Shown: one piece after another, positions 7,949 to 18,800 of the stretch | How the letters are laid out: every line of letters begins with the position of its first letter | How positions within the stretch are numbered: the first letter of the stretch is position 1 | NCBI GenBank assembly: GCA_944349905.1 | Contig: CALVNR010000001.1 | Span: forward strand, 130,550 to 194,549 | Direction: 5' to 3' | DNA: 64,000 nucleotides | Source: an uncultured Clostridia bacterium | GTDB lineage: Bacteria; Bacillota; Clostridia; Christensenellales; UBA1242 | Program-made: the position numbers and the translations under genes | The notes under the pieces: model-generated | The model's database searches: none | Told to the model about the DNA's origin: nothing | Seen by the model: only the letters and a program-made list of their open reading frames with translations

Positions 7949-9562
7949 ATGACTCAATTTTTAACATTATTAAAACTTGAATTTATGAATAGTGCACCTA
8001 AGAATAGAGTAAAGGGGCATGTTTTTTCTAAACTTTTTAAAATATTGGTATACATTTTGTTTATATGTGCAATTGGTGGTGGACTTTTATATGTATTTAA
8101 CAGCATAATAGACATTTGTATATCATCAGACCTTGAACAAGAATTTATTGTATATTACGCATGTCTTGTTCAGCTTGTTCAGTTGTTTTTTGGTTTGAGT
8201 TTGACAACAAAAACATTATTTTTTAATACAGATTCTGATATAATGAAACTTCCTTTAAATGGAAAAATGATTTTTTTTGCCAAAATAACATATTTGTTTA
8301 TATACGAATTCATTTTTTCAACATTTCTTACTTTGCCGGTGTTCATTCTTTTTGGAGTAAAAACAATTCAAAGCACTATGTTTTATGTTATGCTTTTGCC
8401 AAATGCTATATTTTTCCCTATAATTCCATTTTTGGTAGGTGTGTTGTTGTCTGTACCAGCAATGTATGTTGTAGGATTTTTGAAAAATAAATTTGTTGTA
8501 ATGTTGTTTTTATACATTTTGTTTGTTGCAGTAGGTTTTACTCTTTATACATATGCTTTAAAATTTATCATGGAAATTTTAAACACAAATGATATATCGT
8601 CAATTTTACAAACGCAGGTTATTATGGATATTAAATTTATTTCAAATATTTTGTATCTGCCGTTGTTGTTTAAAAATTCACTGCTTTTGTATCGTTTTTG
8701 GCCAAGTGCAATAATTAATATTACTATTGTTTTAGTCCTTTTTGTTGTTGTAATGTATTTTGCGAATCAAGCATATCTTAAAATTTTACTTTCAAATGTT
8801 GAAAATGATACAAATGCTTATAAACATAAATCACAAATAAAAGACAGAAAAATTGCTAGGGCTTTGTTTTTTAGAGAATTTGTTACAATTTTCCGTTCAG
8901 TAAACTATTCATTTCAATATTTGACAATTATTATCACAACTCCACTTATGGTTTTCTTTTCAAGCCAAATAGCTTCAAGTATTGGAGTTGGGCAAGTAGG
9001 TCAGGGAATTTTACCAGGAATAACTATTTTGGTGCTTTTAATGTTTTTGTCAATGGGGACATCTTTTGCGGCAACTTCAATTACAAGAGAGGGTGGAAAT
9101 TTCTTCCACACAAAAATTATTCCTGTTTCTTTTACAAAACAAATAGTTGTAAAATTTCTGCTATATGTTATAGTTTCAGTGCCATCAATTTTGATTAGTT
9201 GTTTGGTATTATCATTTGCTGGATTTTTGTCATATCAAAGTTCTATGCTTATAGCACTAGCTGTTTGTTTGATTATCATAGGTTCTATTTCAAGTTCAAT
9301 CTTACTTGATATTAGAAAACCACAATTTATGTTTCTAGATGGAAAAGAAGTTACAAACACCAATGCAAACATAAACACAAGTATCAGTATTGGATTTTTA
9401 ATTGCAATATTAATGGGAATTGGTGCGATTGTTGTTTCTATGTTTGTTTCAATTTCTGCAATTTACCTTGTTTTGTATGGTTTTGGAGTACCATACTGTT
9501 TAATAGAAGTATTTAGATTATTTTTCAAACTTGAAAAAAGATATAGGAGTATTGAAGCATAA
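7949..9562 (+). CDS. ABC-2 type exporter permease
   Basis: This 537-residue polytopic protein has about twelve hydrophobic segments and a central cytosolic loop containing KIARALFFREFVTIFR near residues 300-315. The N-terminus is cytosolic and the segment around residue 95 (FNTDSDIMKLPL) is typical of this permease family; the minus-strand permease at 46088-47671 has the matching FKTNDFEYLESLPI. It pairs with the ATPase 18 bases upstream. Its TAA shares a base with the ATG of the Big2 protein (TAATG), so the two are translationally coupled. The substrate is unknown. Confidence 0.85.
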   Translation: MTQFLTLLKLEFMNSAPKNRVKGHVFSKLFKILVYILFICAIGGGLLYVFNSIIDICISSDLEQEFIVYYACLVQLVQLFFGLSLTTKTLFFNTDSDIMKLPLNGKMIFFAKITYLFIYEFIFSTFLTLPVFILFGVKTIQSTMFYVMLLPNAIFFPIIPFLVGVLLSVPAMYVVGFLKNKFVVMLFLYILFVAVGFTLYTYALKFIMEILNTNDISSILQTQVIMDIKFISNILYLPLLFKNSLLLYRFWPSAIINITIVLVLFVVVMYFANQAYLKILLSNVENDTNAYKHKSQIKDRKIARALFFREFVTIFRSVNYSFQYLTIIITTPLMVFFSSQIASSIGVGQVGQGILPGITILVLLMFLSMGTSFAATSITREGGNFFHTKIIPVSFTKQIVVKFLLYVIVSVPSILISCLVLSFAGFLSYQSSMLIALAVCLIIIGSISSSILLDIRKPQFMFLDGKEVTNTNANINTSISIGFLIAILMGIGAIVVSMFVSISAIYLVLYGFGVPYCLIEVFRLFFKLEKRYRSIEA

Positions 9563-12500
9563 TGAAAAAATTGATGATTTTTTTAATGATTGCTATACCT
9601 TTGGTTATTATCATTCTTATCAATTTCACAGTAGATGTGGTGATAGGAAATGTTTCTATATCTGTTGATAGAATTGAGCTGGATAGAGAAGAAGTTTTTG
9701 CAAATATTGATGACAATTTATCTTTAAACGCTACAATTTATCCTTCCAATGCAACAAATCAAGAAATTATATGGAAAAGCACTAATGAAAGTGTTGCAAT
9801 AGTTGACTTAAACGGAAATGTTAGTTTTGTTGGTTTTGGTAATGGTTACATAACTGCTACAACAGTAGATGGAAATAAAATGGCAAGTTGCTATTTCTAT
9901 GTTACAGATACAGTTGTTCATGAAGTAATTTTAACTTCACCAAAACAAGAAGTGCACATAGGTACAAGCGTGCAACTTACAGTTACGGTTTTGCCAAACG
10001 AAGCTTTAAATAAAAATGTAACTTTTGTTTCTTCAAATAGTGAAATTGCAAGTGTTGACCAAAATGGTAAAGTTACAGGATTGCAACCAAGTATTAAACC
10101 TGTTACCATAAGTGCCATTTCAGAAGATGGTGGACATGTTGGAAGCGTAAGTCTTTTAATTACAAAACCTGTTGAGGAATTAAAACTTGCAAGTGAAGAA
10201 GCCGTTACAGCAGAAGATACTTATAAAATAGGTTGGGAAATATTGCCAACAGATGCATCAAACAAATCAGTTATATTCAATGTTGACAACCCTGATGTAG
10301 CAACAGTTGATAGCTCTGGTATAGTAACTTTTAAGACTGTTGGGGAAGTTAATGTTGACGTGATAACAGTTGATGGGGGTTTTACAAAAACAATAAATAT
10401 TGTTTACACAGCAGGTTATGCTCAAAGTCTGACGTTAAAACAATATATGATTTCTGCTATGATTAATGATTCTCCACAATATATTGATTATACGGTCATT
10501 CCAAACTCTATCCCTAAAACAGAAGTGACATTTAGTTCTTCAAATGAAGAAGTGGCATACGTTTCAAATGGACACCTTTATTTTGTTGGTGGAGGCAATG
10601 CTACTATTACAGTTAAAGTAGAGAAAGCTGAAAATCAATTTATTCAACAACAAATTATGGTTTATGTAGAAAGTCCAGCACAAGATATTATCATTGAAGA
10701 TATAGTGACAGCAGAAAAAACAGTTCAACTTCAACCAAAATCTTATCCAGAAAATTCTACAAACGAAAAATTCTTCTATTACAGCAACAATCCTTTGGTT
10801 ACTGTAAATAGTGAAGGTTTGGTTACATTTAACACCAATAGTGCTATGACTGCAAAAATAAAAATTTATGCAAATGAAGATTTTAGCAATGTTTCAAAGG
10901 AAATTAATGTTGAATATACTGCTGGTAGAGCAAAAGAATTTAATTTAAAAAGTGAAGAAATATCTTTTAATTATGGACAAAGTTCACAAATAGAATATAG
11001 TATTTTCCCAGCAAATGCAGATACTTCAAAAATAAATTTGTCAATTGTTTCACAAAAGAACAATTCTGGTAATGGTGATGTTGTTCAAATTTTGGCTGAT
11101 GGTTCTTTAAGAGGAGTTGGTGGTGGAGTTGCCACTATCCAGGTTTCTCTTGTAATGTTGGGTGGACAAACAGAAGTAAAAACTTTGACCGTCAATATTA
11201 TAAGACAAGTTCAAGATATTGATTTAAGTTTAGATTTACAGCAAAAAGAAGGAGTTTTTGTAACTGCTGAAAACAAAGTAAATTTTGCAGGTACATGTTT
11301 GCCAGAAGATGCAACAAATAAAAATATAAGTTGGTCAGTCAGTGACCATAATATTGCTGTTGTTTTAGATAATGTTTTAACATTTAATCAAACAGGTACT
11401 GTAAAACTTATAGCATCTACTCCTGATGGTTTTACAAAAGAATTTAACATTCAATATACAGGTTCTTATCCATTGAGTGCAGAAGTTGGTGTATTGATTG
11501 ATGAAGAAGTTTTTGATATACCAAATTCAATAAATGTTGGTCAATCTTTTGAGATTGTTATAAAAGATATTTTTCCATCAAATACAATTAATAAAAGTAT
11601 TTTCTTAAAAGTTTCAAATCAATCAACTGCAAGTTTAAATGGAAAAGTTTTAGCAGTTGAAGAAAATACATTTGTTGCGCTTGCGGGAGGAACAGCAACT
11701 TTAACAGTCTACATATCTACATTAATTTTAAATTTTGACATTGAAGTTGTGCAAATGCCACAAGAAATTTCCGTTTCGCCAGCAAATATCCAAACAACAA
11801 ATTCTTCGTTGCAATTAATAGCAACTGTATTGCCTGTTGATACAACAAATAAAGAAGTTAAGTTTGAAGTATTAAATGACGAAATTGCTTATATAGAAGG
11901 AAATACATTATATTTTAAACAAGATGGTGTAGCAGAAATTGTTGTAACAAGTTTGGCTGATCCATTGATAAAATATTCTTTTACTATTGAAAAAATTGCA
12001 AAAGGTGCTGGCAGTGTTGACCCAACTCAAGATGAAGTTGAAATGTATGTTGACGATAGTATTAAATTAGATTTTTCTTCACAAGGAATTAGTTATGACC
12101 ATATTGATATAACTGTTGTAAAAGGTGAAGAAGATGGTATTATTTCATTAGGTGAAAACAATATAGTTACGGCATTAGCAGAAGGACAGGCAGAAATTAG
12201 ATGTGATTTATACGACAATTATGGCTCTCAAATAAAATCATACAATATTATAATTACTGTTTATCAAAGAGTAACTGAAATTTTATACAAAGGTGATTTG
12301 GAAATCTATAACAACTATTATACAACGGCTCGTAACATAATAGATTTGCAAGCATTTAAAACTTCACCAGAAGGAGCTTCAAGCAAACTTGAATTTGAAA
12401 TTGTTCAAGCATACAATTCAAGTGGAGAAAGCTCAAATATTGCTCAAATAGAAGATAATTGTTTAAGATGGCTTGCATCTGGAACTTTGGTATTAAAAGT

Positions 12501-15500
12501 TAGTGCAAACAATGGTGATTTGTATAGAACTTTCAATTTTAAATATACTGGTGGAGATGCATTGAGTGCTGAATTAAATATAGAAAATGAAATTTCTTTA
12601 AGTGAAGGTGATTCTGTAAAGATTGAAGTAAAAAAATGGATTCCAGCAGATGCAACAAATACACAAATCTTTATTAATGAAATAAGTCATACAGCTGGTG
12701 TTTCAGTAATAGATATTGACTCAGAAACAATGACTATTACTGCTTTAAACGGTGGTTATAGTCAAATCGTTGTTGAATTATCTAGTGGTATTACGAAACA
12801 AATTAGAATAAATGTTGTTGAATTTGTTTCTTCAATAGAAATAGACCAAGATAATATAATAACTGCATCAAATGTTGTTACTATAAATGCAAGGGCATTA
12901 CCTTCTTCTGCTACAAATAGAACATTAACATATTCAATGCCAGAAGTTTCATTTGCTACTTTGAAAAATAATGTTGTTACATTTACAAAGGCTGGAACTG
13001 TTGTAGTGTCTATTGCAACAACAGATGGAAGCAATATAATTAAAAATGTGACAGTAACAAGCACTATGGGCTACTTACATAGTATAGAATTGAATGTTAC
13101 ATCAAAAACATTAAATAAAAATTCATCATTTAGTTTATATGTCAAACAAACTTATCCACTTGATGCTATTTACAATGAAGTTACATTTAAAATATTCTCT
13201 CAACAAACAAGTGATAATTCTCAAAATAATGTTATAACATTGTCAGAAAATGGTTTAGTTACAGCATGTTATGGTGGAACAGCAATTATAAGAGCCTACA
13301 GCATTAATGGAGAGGGACAAGAAGTGTATACAGATTGTTATATTACTGTAAACACACCTGTTTCTGATATATCTATTGAGTTTGAAGATGAAATAGAATA
13401 TTATCAAAATTCTATTATTACAAGCAAAAACGAATTGCATTTTAGACAAACTGTTTATCCAGCAGATGCAACAAATCAAGAATTTATCTATCAAATTTCA
13501 GATAACAAAGTCGCTACTGTTGAAAATGGCATTATAAGATTTTTGAAAACTGGAAATGTAACTATTACATTTATTTCAGCAGGAAATAACAATAAAAGTG
13601 AAGTTTATTCATTCTATTATGTAGGCGACACACTTATAGAAGCAACACTAGATACATCTTTATTTGATGGTAAAACTTTAAATTTAAATAGTGGCGATGT
13701 TTATAAACCTACACTTAAAACACAAATTCCAAAAGACAACTTAAATGTTAATATTTCTATTTCAAACATTGTAGAAAACAGAAACCATAATGAGTTGCAG
13801 GTAATTAGTTTTAGAGATGGCAAAATATTTGCTGAAAATGGTGGAAGTGTTACATTTGATTTATATGCAAACGACATTTTCTTAGGAAACTATACTATTA
13901 TTGTATATAGAGAAGTTGAGAAAATTTTAGCAGATAATGAAGATGTCAATTATGTTGGAACAAATTACTTTAAATTAAACTGTCAAGTTTATCCTTTGGA
14001 TGCTACTGATAGGGTATTTGTATATTCTTCAAGTAACACTCAAATTGCAGATGTTGATGATAAAGGAAATGTCGTATTTGACAAAACAGGTAGAGTTGTA
14101 ATAACTGTAAAAATAAAAAATCATGAAAATATACAAACACAAGTAGTTGTTGAATATACAAAAGAAATAAAGGGTATTTCTATTGAGGATACAAGAACTG
14201 AGATGTATGTTGGGGAAAGTGTAACGTTTGGAGTAATACCTTATCCTCTTGATGCAGAAGATTTTACAGTTAATGTATATTTATTGAACAACAATATAGC
14301 AACTTTAACACAAGTCGGTAACAAATATAGGCTTACTGGTAAGCGCGCAGGCCAAGTAGAAATTGTTGTTAAAGTAAATGAGAAAGATTTGGAATATAGA
14401 AAGACATTTACATATTATACAAAGCTTAGCGACATAATTTTGGAACTTGATAATATAAAAGATGCTAATGGCTATGGTGGATATAGAGTGTTTGGAAATT
14501 ACTTTATTAGCAACAACACATTTACAAACACTTACCAAATGGTTTATTCAACTTTACCATCAAATAGTGAGACAAATTATGCAGAACTTATAACTTGGTC
14601 TACAAGTGACCCTACAATCGCAACAGTTGATGAAAATGGTTTGGTTAGATTTTTAAATGTAGGTGAAGTAACAATCACTGCTTCGCAAAAACAGCAATTT
14701 GAAGGGGCTAATGTAATTTCAAAGAGTTATACTTTTACAGTCGTAAACGGAATAAATATTTACACAAGTCAGGATTTAGATTTTGCAAGGTTAAATTTTG
14801 CAAATATAAAACAAGACAATTTAAGATCGTATTTAGTTTTACACAACAATATTGTTGTAAACAAACCAAGTTCTGGTAGATTCTATTTGTATGAAAATAT
14901 ACACGGCAATGGTTACATGTTGGATTTTTCAACTTTTAATTCATATTATAAAGTTGAAATAATTCCAAAGGAAAATGAAGTTTTGGATTTAGTATTTGAC
15001 AATGTAATTTTCAGAGGTGTTTCATTTGAAAATGGAGAACTTGATGAACTTGAAAACGAAGGCATTTTGATAACAATTTATGATAATTGCAGTAAAGTTT
15101 TATTCTATAATTGTGTTATAGAAAACGCGATGAATTTGGTAGAAGTGTTTGGTAGCAATGTAGAGTTCAAAGGCTGTATACTTAGAAATTCATTCTCAGC
15201 TGGATTGCTTTTGACTAGAAACAAAAACAGCAATTATATACCAAATGTTGTTGTTGAAGATTGTATCTTTTCAAGATCATTGCTTAGTGCCATAGTATTC
15301 TCACCAGATAAATCCGATAATTTGAAAGGATATGAAAGCAAATTAAAACTTGTTGGGCATGTAAAAATTTATAACTGGCTTACAATGGATGAGTTCCAAG
15401 TTGATCCATTTATTAAATATTTTGAAAACTATGGAGCAGGAAGTGTTGCAAAAGATGTAATCAATCAAATTAAAAATAACATTACCAACAATTATCCTAC

Positions 15501-15819
15501 TTATAAATACACATATCAAGGCAAAGAGTATTACCATTTTGGTATATTAAAAATTTATGCAAAAGCAGCAGGTATTGTAGAATTTAAAAGTAACGGAATA
15601 ATTGATAGAAGTCAATTGATAAATCAATATATAGAAGGGGATATAAAAGGTTCTGCTTCTGCATCAATTACAGGTATTCCACTTCCAGTTACGCTTGAAT
15701 ACACATTTAATATGACAAATTATAATAATCAAAATCCTGCAATAAAACCAGGTGATACTTATGAAGGCAACCAATCTGTTATGGCAGAAATTATACAACC
15801 AAAAAAGATTATTTTTTAA
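9562..15819 (+). CDS. Giant membrane-anchored surface protein with ~19 Big2 Ig-like repeats and a beta-helix C-terminus
   Basis: A 2085-residue protein. Residues 4-30 are an uncleaved-looking signal anchor, and no LPXTG motif or C-terminal membrane segment is present. From about residue 33 to 1720 it is a run of Big2-type Ig-like domains, each with an 'L..tv.P..atnk.i.w.s.n..vA.Vd..G.v' pattern (for example VAIVDLNG, IASVDQNG, VATVDSSG, IATVDENG). Many are separated by a 'YTAG' or 'YTGG' linker (VYTAGYAQS, EYTAGRAKEF, KYTGGDALS). The last ~350 residues (from about 1730) look like a right-handed beta-helix (DNVIFRGVSFENG, LFYNCVIENA, EFKGCILRNS). Such proteins act as stalk-like adhesins or envelope structural proteins. 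The start is coupled to the permease stop. The specific ligand cannot be read from the sequence. Confidence 0.85.
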   Translation: MKKLMIFLMIAIPLVIIILINFTVDVVIGNVSISVDRIELDREEVFANIDDNLSLNATIYPSNATNQEIIWKSTNESVAIVDLNGNVSFVGFGNGYITATTVDGNKMASCYFYVTDTVVHEVILTSPKQEVHIGTSVQLTVTVLPNEALNKNVTFVSSNSEIASVDQNGKVTGLQPSIKPVTISAISEDGGHVGSVSLLITKPVEELKLASEEAVTAEDTYKIGWEILPTDASNKSVIFNVDNPDVATVDSSGIVTFKTVGEVNVDVITVDGGFTKTINIVYTAGYAQSLTLKQYMISAMINDSPQYIDYTVIPNSIPKTEVTFSSSNEEVAYVSNGHLYFVGGGNATITVKVEKAENQFIQQQIMVYVESPAQDIIIEDIVTAEKTVQLQPKSYPENSTNEKFFYYSNNPLVTVNSEGLVTFNTNSAMTAKIKIYANEDFSNVSKEINVEYTAGRAKEFNLKSEEISFNYGQSSQIEYSIFPANADTSKINLSIVSQKNNSGNGDVVQILADGSLRGVGGGVATIQVSLVMLGGQTEVKTLTVNIIRQVQDIDLSLDLQQKEGVFVTAENKVNFAGTCLPEDATNKNISWSVSDHNIAVVLDNVLTFNQTGTVKLIASTPDGFTKEFNIQYTGSYPLSAEVGVLIDEEVFDIPNSINVGQSFEIVIKDIFPSNTINKSIFLKVSNQSTASLNGKVLAVEENTFVALAGGTATLTVYISTLILNFDIEVVQMPQEISVSPANIQTTNSSLQLIATVLPVDTTNKEVKFEVLNDEIAYIEGNTLYFKQDGVAEIVVTSLADPLIKYSFTIEKIAKGAGSVDPTQDEVEMYVDDSIKLDFSSQGISYDHIDITVVKGEEDGIISLGENNIVTALAEGQAEIRCDLYDNYGSQIKSYNIIITVYQRVTEILYKGDLEIYNNYYTTARNIIDLQAFKTSPEGASSKLEFEIVQAYNSSGESSNIAQIEDNCLRWLASGTLVLKVSANNGDLYRTFNFKYTGGDALSAELNIENEISLSEGDSVKIEVKKWIPADATNTQIFINEISHTAGVSVIDIDSETMTITALNGGYSQIVVELSSGITKQIRINVVEFVSSIEIDQDNIITASNVVTINARALPSSATNRTLTYSMPEVSFATLKNNVVTFTKAGTVVVSIATTDGSNIIKNVTVTSTMGYLHSIELNVTSKTLNKNSSFSLYVKQTYPLDAIYNEVTFKIFSQQTSDNSQNNVITLSENGLVTACYGGTAIIRAYSINGEGQEVYTDCYITVNTPVSDISIEFEDEIEYYQNSIITSKNELHFRQTVYPADATNQEFIYQISDNKVATVENGIIRFLKTGNVTITFISAGNNNKSEVYSFYYVGDTLIEATLDTSLFDGKTLNLNSGDVYKPTLKTQIPKDNLNVNISISNIVENRNHNELQVISFRDGKIFAENGGSVTFDLYANDIFLGNYTIIVYREVEKILADNEDVNYVGTNYFKLNCQVYPLDATDRVFVYSSSNTQIADVDDKGNVVFDKTGRVVITVKIKNHENIQTQVVVEYTKEIKGISIEDTRTEMYVGESVTFGVIPYPLDAEDFTVNVYLLNNNIATLTQVGNKYRLTGKRAGQVEIVVKVNEKDLEYRKTFTYYTKLSDIILELDNIKDANGYGGYRVFGNYFISNNTFTNTYQMVYSTLPSNSETNYAELITWSTSDPTIATVDENGLVRFLNVGEVTITASQKQQFEGANVISKSYTFTVVNGINIYTSQDLDFARLNFANIKQDNLRSYLVLHNNIVVNKPSSGRFYLYENIHGNGYMLDFSTFNSYYKVEIIPKENEVLDLVFDNVIFRGVSFENGELDELENEGILITIYDNCSKVLFYNCVIENAMNLVEVFGSNVEFKGCILRNSFSAGLLLTRNKNSNYIPNVVVEDCIFSRSLLSAIVFSPDKSDNLKGYESKLKLVGHVKIYNWLTMDEFQVDPFIKYFENYGAGSVAKDVINQIKNNITNNYPTYKYTYQGKEYYHFGILKIYAKAAGIVEFKSNGIIDRSQLINQYIEGDIKGSASASITGIPLPVTLEYTFNMTNYNNQNPAIKPGDTYEGNQSVMAEIIQPKKIIF

Positions 15820-15828
15820 AGGAAGAAT

Positions 15829-18800
15829 ATGAAAATTAATAAATTAAAATTCAATATAATTGCAATTTTGCTAACATTAATTAGCATATTCTTTTTGTTG
15901 CCTATTTTACAAATTCAGGAAAATGCAACAGCCACTATTGAAAATGTTTCTGGTAGTAAATATGTTTTAACTTCTACTATTGGAAATAGTGCAGAACATT
16001 ATTTTAAAGATGATGAAGGCAATTCTACACTTTATGGTAGCAAAATTTCAGATCAAGGTGGAGAATACTATTCTCTTGTTGATGACACGGGAGTTCTTTT
16101 AAATAAAACTTCTGGTGGTTATGCAGTTGTTAGACTTACAAGTGATATTAATCAAATGATTGAAAAGGGTCTTGTTTACGCAACAGCAGAATTTGAATTC
16201 CAAGCAAAAAACAATAATAATCAATCTAATATAGATGTTGTTTTGTCGCAAGGAGATAATAAAGTTTCTGTTTCTACTAGTTATAACAACAAAGAAAAAA
16301 TTTCATATAAAACTGAAATGATGCAGTTAACATTACAATCTAGTGAAATTAAATTTACATGGAATACAAAAGCAGCAACAAAAGCAGGAGAATATAGCAA
16401 CTTTGTTCTTTCAGAGCCTAGAATAAGATTGTATACAAGAATTGAAAATATTACATTTGAAAATGAAAGCCAAATTGTAAATGCTGGACAAATTGTCAAA
16501 TTAAACGCTTATAATGATATAACAACTATTAACAATGCAAGTGGAAACTTGTTAAATTATTCAAAATTAAATCATCAAATACAATTTGTTATAGTTGAAG
16601 GCAGTGAATATGCTTCTATAATAGAGAATTATATTTATATAAATGATGATGCGCCAGACGATGCAATAATTTCTGTAAAAGCAGTTTGTAAAAAAACATC
16701 TTACGATGATTCATATTTGGAATCAGAAAATATTGTTGATTTTACAATCAGTTCAAGTCAAGTAGAAGTAAAAATTGATACCGATTTTGAAAATCCTGCT
16801 ACTATTATTGGAGAAGGGGTTTATAATGTTGGAAGAAGAATATTTTTAAGAATTATTCCAAATGAAAATTTTACTTTCAAAGGTTTATACATAAACGATC
16901 AACTTGTGTCTACAAGCTTGAATTATAGTTATTTGGTAACAGCTGGTGATAGAATTTATGCAAAATTCATTAAGGATATAACTATCGCATCTATTGATGT
17001 AAATCATAAGATATATGATGGAACAACAAACATAAATCCAGAAGATATAATTTACAACTTTAATGGAGTAGAAAAACAACACAATGTCTTTCTTACAAAT
17101 GCTGAAATTCATTTTGGTGGATATAAGGCAGGGAAACAAGAAATTATTGTAAATGTTAATGAAGGAGAATCTGTTGTTCTTGCTGGTGAAGATGCAGAAA
17201 AATATAATTTGAAAGACCCAATCGTTCCAAAAAGCTATGCAACAATTTATAAAAGAGATGTAACAATTGTTCCTACAACTTTACAAAAACAATATGGTGA
17301 TAAAGAACCTACTATTTTGTTTAATGCTTTTAATTTGATTGAAGGAGATGAATTTACAGGTAATCTTCAAAGAGAAAACGGTGAAGAAATAGGGGAATAT
17401 TTAATAAATATAGGCGACTTGTATAACGAAAATTACAACATAATTTTTGAAGAAAACAAGTATTATTTTAGTATTACTCAAAGACAACTCAGTCTTGAAG
17501 GGCTTAAAGCATTAGACAAAACTTATGATAAAACTACAGATGTAACTTTGTCATACTCTTTAATTAATATCGTAAATGATGAAGAGGTAGATATTACAAT
17601 AAAAGCAAGTTTTGAAGACTGTAATGCTGGTTCATTTAAAAAAGTAATTATAGAAAATTATCAACTGCTTGGAAATGACAAAGACAATTATTATATTGAT
17701 AACATTCCACAAGAATTATCAGCCAACATTTTGAAAAAACAAATAAATGTGGTTGCAAATGAATCATCAGTTGTTTATGGTGAAGAAATAAATTTGACTT
17801 ATACTGTTGAAGGTTTGCTTGAAGGTGATATGTTGGAAGGTCAGCTTTCAATATCAGATTTTAATGTAGGTTTACATGAAATCAGTTTAGGTTCTCTTAA
17901 TAATAATAATTATAATATAAATTTCACAAGTGCAAACTGTAATATTTCAAAAAGACAAATCACAGTTACAGCAGACCAAATTACAAAAGAATTTGGAGAT
18001 GTTGACCCAGCTTTGACTTATACAGTGGACAACCTTTTACCAACAGATAGTTTAATAGGTTCATTGTCAAGAGAAGAAGGTGAAAATGTCGGTGAGTATA
18101 AGATAGTTTTAGGTTCATTGTCAAACATCAATTACAATATTAACTTAATTTCAAATACTTTTGAAATTGTAAAAAGAGAAATAACAGTGCAGATTAGTTT
18201 TGCAGACAAAGTTTATGATGGAACAAAAATTGTTGAATTTACTCATCAATATATCAATAAATTAAGCGAACAAAATCTTGAATTAACTTTAAGGGTAGAA
18301 CTTCAAAATGCTAATGCAGGCAAACAAGATGTTGAGATTTTAGAAACCAATATAACAGGAGATTATATTGAAAATTGTAATTTTAATTTTCAATATACAA
18401 ATACATTTATAAATGTATCAAGAAAAAATGTTGTAGTTTCTATTGAAAACACTCAAAAAACATATGGAGAAAATGACCCAGAAATAATATTTAGTATAGA
18501 TGGTCTTATTGACGGCGAGTCTTTAATAGGATTGCCAAAAAGAAACGTAGGCGAAAATGTTGGAATTTATTCTTATTATCTTGATAGTTTGAATAATGAA
18601 AATAATGCAAATTATAATATTATTTACAACAATATTGCATATATGACCATAAATAAGAGAAATATAGATATAAAAATTTCAAATTTATCTAAATATTTCG
18701 GAGATGAAGATTTAGCAATGAATTTTATTGCTAAAGATGAAAGCCAACTTCAATACCAAGATACTGTTGAAGATTTGTACAGCAAACAAATTGAAAGAGA

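Noticed and set aside
9562..15819. Repeats resembling a repeat array at DNA level
   Set aside because: The periodicity is at protein level (Ig-like domains). DNA repeats are too diverged and lack the short identical repeat and spacer form of a CRISPR array.
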